56,875 nt of DNA from Phormidium ambiguum IAM M-71 (GTDB taxonomy: Bacteria > Cyanobacteriota > Cyanobacteriia > Cyanobacteriales > Aerosakkonemataceae), in the NCBI RefSeq assembly GCF_001904725.1, contig NZ_MRCE01000044.1, positions 1 to 56,875 of the forward strand, given 5' to 3'. The translations under genes and the position numbers were made by a program. The notes below the pieces were generated by a model, which was given only the letters and a program-made list of their open reading frames with translations, was not told the origin of the DNA and made no database searches. This document shows positions 1 to 9,688 of this stretch, in pieces. Every line of letters starts with the position of its first letter. The first letter of the stretch is position 1.

Positions 1-70
1 TATCACTATTCTTTTGCGGAACTCAAGTGAATATGCTTTCATTAGCTTTGGCTACAAAATGATATTTTAT

Positions 71-99
71 TGTACCTCATAACAGCGCAAAGCGCTGTA
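71..99. repeat. 29-bp hairpin repeat, copy 1
   Basis: A perfect hairpin with 7-bp arms, ACAGCGC AAA GCGCTGT, lies at 83-99. A 29-bp stretch including it (71-99) recurs in inverted orientation at 39234-39262, and the hairpin alone recurs at 39290-39308. It sits directly before the point where reverse-transcriptase homology begins (about 111), so it may mark the truncation boundary of the intron reading frame. No function can be assigned. It looks like a dispersed palindromic repeat. Confidence 0.75.
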
Positions 100-131
100 A
101 ATCATACGTCAATAACTGGAAGCACTCCCGG

Positions 132-1319
132 TTGAGAGAAATTCCCATACCAAAGAAAGATGGGTCAACCCGGATTCTCAAAGTGCCTACTATGGCAGAC
201 AGGGCTTGGCAATGTCTCGTCAAATATGCCTTAGAACCTGCACACGAAGCAACATTCCATGAACGGAGCTATGGATTCAGACCAGGTAGGGCAGCACACG
301 ATGCCCAGAAAATCCTGTTCTTAAACCTAAGCTCAAAAGTAAAAGGAATCACCAAAAGAGTCATCGAACTAGATATCGAAAAATGCTTTGACCGAATAAG
401 CCATACTGCCATAATGGAAAAACTCATAGCCCCTTCAGGCATCCGCAACGGCATATACCGTTGCTTGAAATCAGGAGTAAATCCAGAGTTCCCAGAACAA
501 GGAACACCTCAAGGCGGAGTAGTTAGCCCACTGCTAGCAAATATTGCATTAAACGGTATCGAAAAGATACATCAATCAATAAGATACGCCGATGATATGG
601 TGTTCTTGTTGAAACCTAAAGATGACGCTCAAAAGATACTTGAGGAAATCGGTCAGTTCCTTACTGAAAGAGGAATGAAGGTTAGTGAGAAAAAGACGAA
701 AATAACCGCAGCGACAGATGGATTTGACTTTCTAGGATGGCATTTCAAAGTGCAAAAGAACGGAAAATTTCGGAGTCAGCCCTCAGAGGAAAACTTCAAA
801 AAGTTTCGTGAAAAAGTCAAGAAAATCGTCAATAACTCGAATTATGGGGCAAGGGTGAAAGCTCAAAAGCTAGCACCTATTGTTAGAGGTTGGAGAAACT
901 ACCATAAGTTCTGTAAGCTGGATGGCTCAAGATTTAGTTTATGGCACATCAGCAAAAGAGCTTGGACGGTATTCAACAAAGAAAGGAAGCTTAACCGATA
1001 TCAGATTAATGAACTGATAAACAAAGCATTCCCGGCTGTCCCCTACCACGAAAATAAGTTCGTAAATGTCAAAGGAGACAAGTCACCTTTTGATGGAGAT
1101 ATCCTGTACTGGGGAAAACGCAACAGCGATTTATATGACAGTACAACCTCAAAGATGCTGAAAAAGCAGAGCCATACTTGTGGATATTGTGGACTTTTCT
1201 TCATCGGAGAAGAAAGAGTGCATCTACATCACATTGACGGTAATCATAGCAACTGGAAAGTTAATAACTTGATGGTAGTCCATGAAAGCTGTCACGACTA
1301 TATCCACATGAGCAATTAG
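132..1319 (+). CDS. ltrA-like: Group II intron reverse transcriptase/maturase with HNH domain, 5'-truncated
   Basis: Intron-encoded protein that would splice the intron RNA and drive retrohoming by reverse transcription. Visible features are a finger/palm with GTPQGGVVSPLLANIALNG, the catalytic YADD (about residues 150-155), a maturase (X/thumb) region around VRGWRNYHKFCKLDGSRFSLW (in parts), and a C-terminal HNH-type endonuclease with two CxxC-like pairs and the HLHHIDGN motif. Homology starts abruptly at about nucleotide 111 (NNWKHSRLREIPIPK), and an in-frame stop lies at 60-62. The N-terminal roughly 80-110 residues of a normal maturase are therefore missing or lie in another frame, next to the hairpin repeat at 71-99. 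The listed TTG start is only the first start-like codon. Domain V/VI follows immediately at 1328-1403. The protein is probably non-functional or made from a start outside the window. Confidence 0.9.
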   Translation: MREIPIPKKDGSTRILKVPTMADRAWQCLVKYALEPAHEATFHERSYGFRPGRAAHDAQKILFLNLSSKVKGITKRVIELDIEKCFDRISHTAIMEKLIAPSGIRNGIYRCLKSGVNPEFPEQGTPQGGVVSPLLANIALNGIEKIHQSIRYADDMVFLLKPKDDAQKILEEIGQFLTERGMKVSEKKTKITAATDGFDFLGWHFKVQKNGKFRSQPSEENFKKFREKVKKIVNNSNYGARVKAQKLAPIVRGWRNYHKFCKLDGSRFSLWHISKRAWTVFNKERKLNRYQINELINKAFPAVPYHENKFVNVKGDKSPFDGDILYWGKRNSDLYDSTTSKMLKKQSHTCGYCGLFFIGEERVHLHHIDGNHSNWKVNNLMVVHESCHDYIHMSN

Positions 1320-1327
1320 ATTGTCGG

Positions 1328-1403
1328 GAGCCGTGTGCGGGGAAACTTGCACGCACGGATCTAAAGGAGAGGGGCGGGAAATAATATTCCCCCTCGACTC
1401 CAC
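1328..1403 (+). ncRNA. Group II intron domains V-VI and 3' splice site
   Basis: Domain V is the 34-nt hairpin at 1328-1361. It begins GAGCCGTGTGCGG, has a GAAA-type loop and closes with GCACGCACGGATC, which is the classic catalytic-triad hairpin layout. Domain VI is the GC-rich stem at about 1369-1399 (GAGGGGCGGGAA...TTCCCCCTC). The intron should end at about C1403, because the downstream reading frame (CAT AAG TTT TGG...) is open and in the frame of the kinase exon from 1404. The boundary is inferred from the frame and the usual AC/AY 3' end. Confidence 0.85.
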
Positions 1404-2244
1404 CATAAGTTTTGGTTTGAACATGAAGAGTTGGGTCTTTGTCTGTACAAACAAGCGCGAGAAAACATAGGCGAAGATTGGGCTGAAAAAGTAGCATCTC
1501 AGTTGTGCGAATTACTCGGACTTCCTCGTGCTGTTTATGAATTAGCAGAAACTTGGGAAGGAAATTGTGGTGTGGTTTCGCCCTACTTTTTACCAACAGG
1601 AGGGACACTCGTTCATGGCAACGAACTTCTTACGCCCATCGTGCCCAACTATCCCACCTCTGGAACCTACAAGGTGACACAACATACAATTGATATCGTA
1701 CTAAACGTTATTGAAGATGATTCTGTGAACCTTCCTATTGGTTGGACAGCACCGAATGGTATCCAAAGAGCAGTGGAAGTCTTTGTCGGCTATCTCCTGT
1801 TAGATGCGTGGATTGGAAATGGCGACCGCCATCACGAAAACTGGGGAATAGTCAGAACTTATGCGCCTAATTCTAGAGAAAGAATTTACCTAGCACCCAC
1901 ATTCGACCATGCTTCAAGTTTAGGACGTGACCTTGATGATTCTCAACGGCAGAAACGTTCAGTAGAAGCTTATGCCAACAAATGTTTTTCAGCATTCTAC
2001 GGGAATATTGATGACAAAAAGCCCCTCAAAACGTTTGATGTGTTTCAGCGAATTGCTCATCTTTATCCTGAAGCTGCCCAGATATGATTGTCCCGACAGA
2101 TAAGCATTTCTCAACCAAATATAATAGCAATTTTTCATCGAATTTATGACAAAAAGCATCTCGTTTATTGCAGCTGAATTTGCTCAAAAAATTCTCGAAT
2201 TCAACCAACATAAACTACTTAGTTTGAGGGATTCACTACCTTGA
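1404..2244 (+). pseudogene. HipA-like kinase C-terminal part, interrupted by intron, stop and frameshift
   Basis: This is the 3' exon of a HipA-like Ser/Thr kinase, a family related to the toxin HipA. The frame from 1404 reads KFWFEHEELGLCLYKQAR, then GNGDRHHENWGIV (catalytic loop, about 1815-1850) and LAPTFDHASSLG (metal-binding segment), which are the two signature motifs of HipA-type kinases. The 5' exon lies outside the window beyond the intron. The frame stops at TGA 2085-2087, where a Trp codon is expected (AAQI-stop-LSRQIS). About 60 nt later the recognisable C-terminus (ISFIAAEFAQKILEFNQHKLLSL) continues in another frame to TGA 2242-2244. This makes three separate lesions, so the gene looks dead or is very unusually expressed. 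The stop overlaps the next gene's TTG start. Confidence 0.8.
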
Positions 2245-2999
2245 AAACACTATTTTTAGCTTGGCTTGACCCAAACAGTCGCTCCTGGTTTCCCATTGGT
2301 CGGTTAACATTTGATGGAGCCAACTATCAATTTGTTTACACCCAAGCGGCAAAAGAAGCTCAAGAAAAATGTGGTTTTCAACCTTTGTCATCGTTTCCAC
2401 ATTTAGATGAAGTTTATAAATCAACCCACTTATTTTCTGTATTCTCTAATCGGTTGATGCCGCGAAGTCGTCCTGATTACTCAAGTTTTATTCAATGGTT
2501 GAATCTTCCCCAACATGAAAACGACCCAATTGCCATATTAGCTCGTAGTGGTGGACAAAGAGAAACAGATACACTTACAGTTTTTCCCAAGCCAGAACCA
2601 GATGAAGAAGGACGATTCCAGATTCATTTTTTCGCTCGCGGACTGAGGTATCTACCAACCAGTGCAATTGAGAGAATTAATCGCTTTTCACCAGGTGAAA
2701 AGTTATGGTTAGCCCAGGATTTTCAAAATACAATTGATTCTCCGGTATTGACTATTAACACAGAAGAGCGTTATATCGTCGGGTATTGTCCGCAATATTT
2801 GAATAGTGAAATTTTGGCACTTCTACTGAGAAATCCCAGTGAAGTAGAGGTGCGTGTCTTGCGTGTTAATCAACCGCCAACACCACTTCAGTTTCGCTTG
2901 TTATGTCAGCTAACCGCACTGTGGAGTGATGAAAATCGTCTCTTTTCTAGTGCTCAGTATCAACCCCTGATAGCTGAAGTGGCGGCTGCTATATCTTGA
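2241..2999 (+). CDS. HipA-N/HIRAN-like partner protein
   Basis: A 252-aa protein encoded right after the broken HipA-like kinase. Its TTG start shares the bases TTGA with the end of the kinase reading frame, which suggests translational coupling. The N-terminal 120 residues resemble the small N-terminal subdomain of HipA proteins (FPIGRLTFDG near the start, then LSSFPHLDEVYKSTHLFSVFSNRL in parts). Residues about 150-200 (PGEKLWLAQDFQN, TINTEERYIVGYCPQYLNSEI) look like a HIRAN domain, a fold linked to DNA-end binding in repair proteins. It resembles split HipA systems in which the N-subdomain is a separate protein that antagonises the kinase. That role is inferred, and with the kinase broken this gene may be an orphan antidote or a relic. 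Confidence 0.6.
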   Translation: MKTLFLAWLDPNSRSWFPIGRLTFDGANYQFVYTQAAKEAQEKCGFQPLSSFPHLDEVYKSTHLFSVFSNRLMPRSRPDYSSFIQWLNLPQHENDPIAILARSGGQRETDTLTVFPKPEPDEEGRFQIHFFARGLRYLPTSAIERINRFSPGEKLWLAQDFQNTIDSPVLTINTEERYIVGYCPQYLNSEILALLLRNPSEVEVRVLRVNQPPTPLQFRLLCQLTALWSDENRLFSSAQYQPLIAEVAAAIS

Positions 3000-3347
3000 A
3001 CAAAAATATTGAGTGCAGTCCCCAACTAAAATTTGTGATGCAAGTTAACAGTTCTTACCAACAAAAACTTGCGTTATAGGTGCGGGGGATTGGGGGATAC
3101 CCCCAATACTGCTCGGTTAAGGGGAGAGGGGGGAGTTTGTTCGCGTTTATCGAACGAGAACAAAAGACCTAAAGAATAAGACTATTTCATCCTCTGAGTT
3201 TAAGCCAAGAAAAAATTGAATTAAGTTAATTATGTAGAGGATTCAAAACATGAGAAACTCTTAGCTAAAATATTAATTTGTAGCTAAAATGAATAAATAT
3301 GTTTATCTTGGCAGATAGAATCGTCAGAATCGGGAGTATTTTCTATT
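3000..3347. other. Intergenic region with one GC-rich hairpin
   Basis: No gene is visible. A perfect 8-bp hairpin, ATTGGGGG-ATA-CCCCCAAT, lies at 3089-3107. It is not followed by a T tract in either direction, so it is a doubtful intrinsic terminator and more likely a dispersed hairpin repeat or RNA-stability element. The rest is AT-rich and featureless by eye. Confidence 0.5.
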
Positions 3348-3551
3348 TTGGCGAATGATGGTAGAGGAGAGTTATTAAGAATGAGGGAAGATAGTAGCGG
3401 TGTGTCAGAGTTGGAGTTGGCTTCTAAAATTACTTATTCTGATGTTGAGCGATGGAATCAAATTAACCAACAGCTTTTTGAGTTAGAACGTATTCGTCAA
3501 TTAGAAGTGGAACGTCAGAAAACTTTGGACGATAATCAAATTGAGTATTAG
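3348..3551 (+). CDS. Small hypothetical protein, 67 aa
   Basis: A short open frame starting with TTG and ending TAG at 3551. The product is charged, with a predicted helical second half (VERWNQINQQLFELERIR). No family is recognised and no clear ribosome binding site is seen. It lies alone between the HIRAN-like gene and the first giant kinase. It may be a real small gene or a chance frame. Confidence 0.3.
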   Translation: MANDGRGELLRMREDSSGVSELELASKITYSDVERWNQINQQLFELERIRQLEVERQKTLDDNQIEY

Positions 3552-3767
3552 CAATTGAGACGGCTATCAGTCATTAAGTAATCACAAAAACCTATGCAAC
3601 ATAAGGTTTCACCGCTCAATTAAACAGAAAATTTACGCCTCAAGTTCAAGCCGAATTCCATTCCTTAAAACCCTTATAAAGCAACAATTCCAAGTCTTAC
3701 CTTGCGGTTCATATCAGCCTCGCTAGTTTTGTGGCAGTTACGAAGGTTATTATCGTTCTAAAGGCAG

Positions 3768-6700
3768 ATGACAGAGATGACAAACTTAATGGTTACACTT
3801 CCAGGCTATCGGGTAAACGACAAAATCTATGATGGCTCCAGAACCCTAGTTTATCGCGGGATTAGAGAATCAGACCAACAACCCATTGTCCTCAAACAGC
3901 ACAAAAGCGAGTATCCCACCTTTGCCGAACTCGTGCAGTTCCGCAATCAGTACATTATTACCAAAAACCTCAACCTACCTGGAATTATCTCCCCCATTAG
4001 CTTAGAAAACTACCGTAATGGTTTTGCACTAGTAATGGAGGACTTCGGTGGCATCTCCCTCAAAGAGTACACTAACTCCAGAAACCTGAGCCTGGAAGAA
4101 TTTTTCCATATAGGCATTGCCATTGCCGAAACTTTAGAAGGGCTATATTTAAACCGAATTATTCATAAAGATATCAAACCACACAATATTTTAATTAATC
4201 CTGAAACTAAGCAAATAAAACTAATAGACTTCAGCATCTCCTCTCTTTTACCTAAAGAAAATCAGGAAATTCAAAATCCTAACGTCCTAGAAGGAACCCT
4301 AACTTATATGTCCCCGGAACAGACGGGACGAATGAACCGAGGTATTGATTATCGTACTGATTTCTATTCTTTAGGAGTAACATTTTACGAACTGCTAACC
4401 AACAGACTCCCTTTTCAGTCAAATGACCCAATGGAGTTAGTTTACTGCCATATTGCCAAGAAACCAACTCCTCCCATCGAGGTCAATCCAAGCATTCCCC
4501 AAATGGTTAACGACATCATCCTGAAATTGATGGCAAAAACCCCGGAAGAACGTTATCAAACTGCTTTTGGACTCCGGTACGACTTAGAAAACTGCTTGCG
4601 ACAATGGCAAACGAACGGTGAAATTCCCTCATTTACTTTAGGACAAAGAGACATTTCAGACCGCTTTTTTATTCCAGAAAAACTCTACGGTAGAGAAACA
4701 GAAGTTTTCACTCTGCTAGCAGCTTTTGACCGAATTAGCCAGGGAACCAGCGAAATGATGTTAGTAGCAGGTTTCTCTGGAATTGGTAAAACCGCCGTAG
4801 TTAATGAAGTTCACAAACCTATTGTCCGCCAACGCGGTTACTTTATTTCTGGTAAATTTGACCAGTTTAAACGTAATATTCCTTTCTCTGCCTTAGTGCA
4901 AGCCTTCCAAAATTTAATGCGGCAGTTACTAACAGAAAGTGCCTCATCTCTTGCTTCATGGAATAGCAAAATTTTGTCAGCATTAGGAGAAAATGCACAG
5001 GTAATTATTGATGTTATTCCCGAACTAGAACGAATTATTGGCAAACAGCCAGCAGTCCCAGAACTTCCCCCCACCTCTGCCCAAAACCGTTTCAATATAT
5101 TATTTGAAAAATTCATTCAAGTATTTGCTACCAAAGAACATCCGCTCGTTATCTTTTTAGATGACTTACAATGGGCAGATTACGGGTCATTAAAGTTAAT
5201 TAAGTTATTAATGACCGAGGGTGAAATCGGCTGTTTATTGGTAATAGGAGCCTATCGGGACAACGAAGTTAATTCTACACATCCCCTAATGTTGACATTA
5301 GATGAAATTCGGAAAAATCACGCCATAATTAATCAAATTAACCTCACTCCATTAAATGTAGATGACCTAAATCGCTTAATTGCTGATACCTTAAATTGTC
5401 CTCCAGAAAGAGCATTAGCATTAACAGAGTTGGTGCATCAGAAAACCCAAGGTAATCCATTTTTTGCTAATCAATTTCTTAAATCTTTACATCAAGAGGG
5501 CATAATTTCTTTTGATTTTAATTCTCGGTACTGGCAGTGTGACATTGCTCGTGTCAAGTCTTTAGCAGCTAGCAATAATGTAGTTGAATTTATGGCTGCC
5601 CTTCTTCAAAAATTACCAAGAAAGACTCAAGAAGTATTAAAACTGGCAGCTTGTATTGGCAATCAATTTGACTTAGATACTTTAGCAATTGTTAGTGAAA
5701 AATCACCAGCAGAAACAGCAACAGATTTGTGGTTGGGGTTACAAGAAGGTTTAGTTTTACCTCAAAGCGAAATTTATAAGTTATTTCAAGACGAATCATT
5801 CAGTAGTCAAACCCAAATCACAGATAACCGAGAAAAAATTGTAGTTTCTTATAAATTTTTGCATGACAGAGTGCAGCAAGCCGCTTATTTCCTCATTCCC
5901 GAAGACCAAAAACAGTCCACACACCTGAAAATTGGACAACTACTTTTGAGAAATATTCCTCTACAACTACGAGAAGAAAAGATTTTTGAAATTGTCAATC
6001 AATTGAATATTGGGCAGAGTCTTCTTAATCAGCAAACTGAACGAAATGAACTAGCTCAACTCAATTTAATTGCTGGAACTAAAGCGTTAGCTGCAACTGC
6101 GTATACTGCTGCTACTAAATACTTAAATGTCGGAATAGAACTTTTAGCCACTGACAGTTGGAATCAGCAATATAACCTAACGTTAGCATTATATGAAAAA
6201 GCCGCAGAAGCAGCTTTTCTTGGCACTAGTTTTGCCCAAATGGAGCAATTAGCTGAGGTAGTCATTCAGAAAGCAAAATCACTTTTAGACAAAATCAAAA
6301 CTTATGAGATCAAAATCCAAGCCTATACAGTGCAAAACCAACTGTTACAAGCAGTACAAACAGCTTTATCAGTAGTTCAATTATTAGGAATCAAATTCCC
6401 AGAAAAGCCAGGTAATTTGAACATTATTTTGGGAATGTTAGGCACTAAGCTAACCCTAGCTAATAAAAAACCAGCTGATTTAATTAACTGGCCATTGATG
6501 AGCGAACCATTGAATTTAGCAGCAATGCACGTTTTGTTAAGCGTACAATCAGCTGCTTATTTAGGTGCTCCTCAATTGTACCCGTTAATTATATTTAAAC
6601 AACTCAAACTATCAATAAAATCCGGCAATACTGCTGGTTCTGTAGTTGTTTATGCCACTTATGGACTAATACTTTGTGGCATAGTTGGAGACATTGAAAC

Positions 6701-9551
6701 TGGTTATCAATTTGGACAATTGGCTTTAAGTTTATTAGAACGTTTAAATGCCAAAGAAGCCAAAACTAAAACCCTATTTCTTGTCTATAATTTTATTTTG
6801 CATTGGAAAAATCATGCCAAAGAAGGAGTAAAACCTTTATTAGATGCTTACTCTAACGGACTGGAAACAGGAGATTTAGAATATGCTGCGTATTCCGCTC
6901 ATCAATACTGCTTTCGTTTGTATGCTATTGGTAAGGAATTAGCCGAACTTGCCAAAGAAATGGCGACTTATAATGATGCTATAACTAAACTCAAACAAGA
7001 AACTGCTCTGAATTATAATAAAATTTATCATCAAGCAATTTTAAACTTAATTGGAACCCCAGAAAATCCTTGTATTTTAAGTGGGGAAGTGTATGACGAA
7101 CAGGTAATGCTGCCAATTCATCTGTCTGTAAATGACCAAACTGCTACTTTTAATTTGTATTTCAATAAACTTATTCTCTGCTATTTATTTGCTGATTATA
7201 GACAAGCAATTGAAAACGCTGAAAAAGCCCAAAAAAATCTCGGAGCAGTGGTAGGTTCGCCCTTTGTTCCCCTCTTTTATTTTTACGATTCTTTGTCGAG
7301 ACTGGCGCTATATCCAGATACCTCAAAACCAAAACAAAAACAACTTCTGGCGCAAGTCCAAGCTAATCAGAAAAAAATGCAGAAATGGGCAGAACTTGCT
7401 CCAATGAATTATTTGCATAAGTTTTATTTAGTAGAAGCAGAACGCGATCGAATTTTTGGTCAAAATGTTAAAGCAATGGAGTATTACGAACGTGCTATTG
7501 CTGAATCTCAAAAATATGAGTATATCAATGAAGAAGCTTTAGCTCATGAATTAGCAGCGAAATTTTATCTTGCTTGGGGTTTCCAACCAATTGCTCAAAC
7601 TTATTTAATTAATGCTTACTACGCTTATGCTCGTTGGGGAGCAAAAGCCAAATTAGTAGATTTAGAAAAACGTTATCCTCAATTACTCACCCCCATATTT
7701 AACCGTGAAACTAACCTCAATACTAGGGATACTCTCTCCCAAATGACAAAAGGAACTCTAAGTTCCACTAGCCAAAATAATTCGGCAGTTTTAGATTTAT
7801 CAACGGTGATTGAAGCTTCACAAGCTCTTTCTGGGGAAATTATTTTAGAGCAATTGCTTTCAACTTTGATGCAAGTGGTGAGTAAAAATGCCGGAGCACA
7901 AAAATGTGCTTTTATCTTACAAAAAGCCGGAAAATTGGTAACAGAAGCTACTGGTTTTACTGGTGATACTGGTTTAGAAATGTTGTGCTTAACTTCTTTG
8001 TTGGAGTCAATTCCAGTTGAATTTAGTTCAGAAGTTCCAGTTAGTTTAATTAATTATGTCTCGCGCACATTAGAAACTTTAGTATTTGATAATGTGACAA
8101 CCCAAACAAGTTTTGCTGCTGACCCCTATATTATCCAGCATCAACCCAAATCAGTATTATGTTCTCCTATTATCAACCAAGGGAAATTAGTTGGCATTCT
8201 TTATTTAGAAAATAATTTAACCACAGGCGCATTTACTCCTGATAGATTGGAGGTTTTAAAAGTTTTATCTTCTCAAGCAGCGATATCGATCGAAAATGCC
8301 CAACTTTATTCCGAAGTAAAAGAAAGCGAAAGGAGGTTAGCACAATTCTTAGAAGGTGTGTCAGTAGGCGTATTTGTGGTGGATAGCAATGGTAAACCTT
8401 ACTACAGCAATCGTACTGCACAACAGATTCTTGGTCAAGGAGTAGTTAGCCATACTTCTAGCGAACAAATAGCCGAACTTTATCAAGTTTATTTAGGAAA
8501 AAATCCCAGAGAACAGGATGCTTTAATACAGGCATTAAAAGGGGAAACAACAACTGTTAACGATCTAGAAATCTGCCTAGCAGACAAAGTTGTTCCTATA
8601 GAAGTTTGGGGAACACCAATATTTAATGAACAAGGCAATATTGATTATGCTATTATCGCTTTTCAAGATATTACGGAACGCAAAAAAGCCGAAGCAGAAC
8701 GGGAAAGATTCACTAATGAACTATTTCAACTTAACCAAGCTTTTTCTCGCTTTGTGCCGCGTCAGTTCTTGCAATTGTTGGAAAAAGAAAGCGTTGTTGA
8801 TGTCAAATTAGGCGACAACGTACAGCAGGAAATGTCAATATTATTTTCTGATATTCGTGATTTCACTAGTCTATCAGAAACTATGACCCCGGAAGATAAT
8901 TTCAAATTTATTAATTCCTATCTGAGTCGTATGGAACCTGCCATTATCGAGAATCAAGGTTTTATTGATAAATATATTGGCGATGCAATTATGGCATTAT
9001 TTAATCGTAGTGCTGATGATGCGATAAAAGCTGCTATTGCTATGTTGTCAAGAGTAGTTAAATATAACCAAGACCGTCAAAATAGTGGTTATCCAGCGAT
9101 TCAAATTGGGATTGGCATCAACACAGGTTCTTTGATGTTAGGTACAGTCGGGGGACAAAACCGCATGGATGGTACTGTAATTAGTGATGCTGTTAATTTA
9201 GCATCCCGTATTGAAGGATTGACTAAAAATTATGGGGTGTCGCTGTTAATTAGTCACCATACTTTTTCGCGGTTGGAAAATGCTAACCAATACCATATCC
9301 GTCTGATCGATCGCGTAAAAGTTAAAGGAAAATCAAAATTAGTATCAGTTTTTGAAGTCTTTGATGCCGACTTGCCAGAACTACGAGAAGGTAAGTTAGT
9401 TACTCGTTTAACATTTGAAGAAGGATTACTGCTCTACAATAAAGGTTCCTTTAGCGAAGCAGCAGAACGTTTTCAAGATTGTTTGCGCAGTAACCCAAAA
9501 GATAAAGTCCCGCAACTTTATCTAGAACGCTGTCAGCAGTATAATCAATAA
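3768..9551 (+). CDS. Giant Ser/Thr kinase-AAA-GAF-PAS-nucleotidyl cyclase
   Basis: A 1927-aa cytoplasmic multidomain signalling protein. Residues about 10-275 form a Ser/Thr kinase domain: Lys in VLKQHK, catalytic loop IIHKDIKPHN, metal loop LIDFS in place of DFG, and a degenerate glycine loop. Residues about 300-640 form an AAA_16-type NTPase with Walker A GFSGIGKT (about 335) and Walker B VIFLDDLQWAD (about 460). A long helical, TPR-like region follows to about 1300, then GAF (about 1340-1515) and PAS (about 1523-1640). A class III nucleotidyl cyclase spans about 1687-1870 and has both metal-binding Asp sites (FSDIRDFT and DKYIGDAIMALF). The Lys in DKYIGD suggests ATP as substrate, hence cAMP output. 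The next gene, 137 bp downstream, is a paralogue with a different output domain. The ligand or signal is unknown. Confidence 0.93.
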   Translation: MTEMTNLMVTLPGYRVNDKIYDGSRTLVYRGIRESDQQPIVLKQHKSEYPTFAELVQFRNQYIITKNLNLPGIISPISLENYRNGFALVMEDFGGISLKEYTNSRNLSLEEFFHIGIAIAETLEGLYLNRIIHKDIKPHNILINPETKQIKLIDFSISSLLPKENQEIQNPNVLEGTLTYMSPEQTGRMNRGIDYRTDFYSLGVTFYELLTNRLPFQSNDPMELVYCHIAKKPTPPIEVNPSIPQMVNDIILKLMAKTPEERYQTAFGLRYDLENCLRQWQTNGEIPSFTLGQRDISDRFFIPEKLYGRETEVFTLLAAFDRISQGTSEMMLVAGFSGIGKTAVVNEVHKPIVRQRGYFISGKFDQFKRNIPFSALVQAFQNLMRQLLTESASSLASWNSKILSALGENAQVIIDVIPELERIIGKQPAVPELPPTSAQNRFNILFEKFIQVFATKEHPLVIFLDDLQWADYGSLKLIKLLMTEGEIGCLLVIGAYRDNEVNSTHPLMLTLDEIRKNHAIINQINLTPLNVDDLNRLIADTLNCPPERALALTELVHQKTQGNPFFANQFLKSLHQEGIISFDFNSRYWQCDIARVKSLAASNNVVEFMAALLQKLPRKTQEVLKLAACIGNQFDLDTLAIVSEKSPAETATDLWLGLQEGLVLPQSEIYKLFQDESFSSQTQITDNREKIVVSYKFLHDRVQQAAYFLIPEDQKQSTHLKIGQLLLRNIPLQLREEKIFEIVNQLNIGQSLLNQQTERNELAQLNLIAGTKALAATAYTAATKYLNVGIELLATDSWNQQYNLTLALYEKAAEAAFLGTSFAQMEQLAEVVIQKAKSLLDKIKTYEIKIQAYTVQNQLLQAVQTALSVVQLLGIKFPEKPGNLNIILGMLGTKLTLANKKPADLINWPLMSEPLNLAAMHVLLSVQSAAYLGAPQLYPLIIFKQLKLSIKSGNTAGSVVVYATYGLILCGIVGDIETGYQFGQLALSLLERLNAKEAKTKTLFLVYNFILHWKNHAKEGVKPLLDAYSNGLETGDLEYAAYSAHQYCFRLYAIGKELAELAKEMATYNDAITKLKQETALNYNKIYHQAILNLIGTPENPCILSGEVYDEQVMLPIHLSVNDQTATFNLYFNKLILCYLFADYRQAIENAEKAQKNLGAVVGSPFVPLFYFYDSLSRLALYPDTSKPKQKQLLAQVQANQKKMQKWAELAPMNYLHKFYLVEAERDRIFGQNVKAMEYYERAIAESQKYEYINEEALAHELAAKFYLAWGFQPIAQTYLINAYYAYARWGAKAKLVDLEKRYPQLLTPIFNRETNLNTRDTLSQMTKGTLSSTSQNNSAVLDLSTVIEASQALSGEIILEQLLSTLMQVVSKNAGAQKCAFILQKAGKLVTEATGFTGDTGLEMLCLTSLLESIPVEFSSEVPVSLINYVSRTLETLVFDNVTTQTSFAADPYIIQHQPKSVLCSPIINQGKLVGILYLENNLTTGAFTPDRLEVLKVLSSQAAISIENAQLYSEVKESERRLAQFLEGVSVGVFVVDSNGKPYYSNRTAQQILGQGVVSHTSSEQIAELYQVYLGKNPREQDALIQALKGETTTVNDLEICLADKVVPIEVWGTPIFNEQGNIDYAIIAFQDITERKKAEAERERFTNELFQLNQAFSRFVPRQFLQLLEKESVVDVKLGDNVQQEMSILFSDIRDFTSLSETMTPEDNFKFINSYLSRMEPAIIENQGFIDKYIGDAIMALFNRSADDAIKAAIAMLSRVVKYNQDRQNSGYPAIQIGIGINTGSLMLGTVGGQNRMDGTVISDAVNLASRIEGLTKNYGVSLLISHHTFSRLENANQYHIRLIDRVKVKGKSKLVSVFEVFDADLPELREGKLVTRLTFEEGLLLYNKGSFSEAAERFQDCLRSNPKDKVPQLYLERCQQYNQ

Positions 9552-9688
9552 ACTTCTAAAGTTATCGGAAAACTTAAAATTCAATAGCTAAAATACCAAA
9601 ATGTTGAAAGTGAGCTTTTGACTGATATGTTTGCCTTCCTATTTGACTATACCTGAAAGTAACTCAAGTTTTTGTTCCAGGAGGCAGT

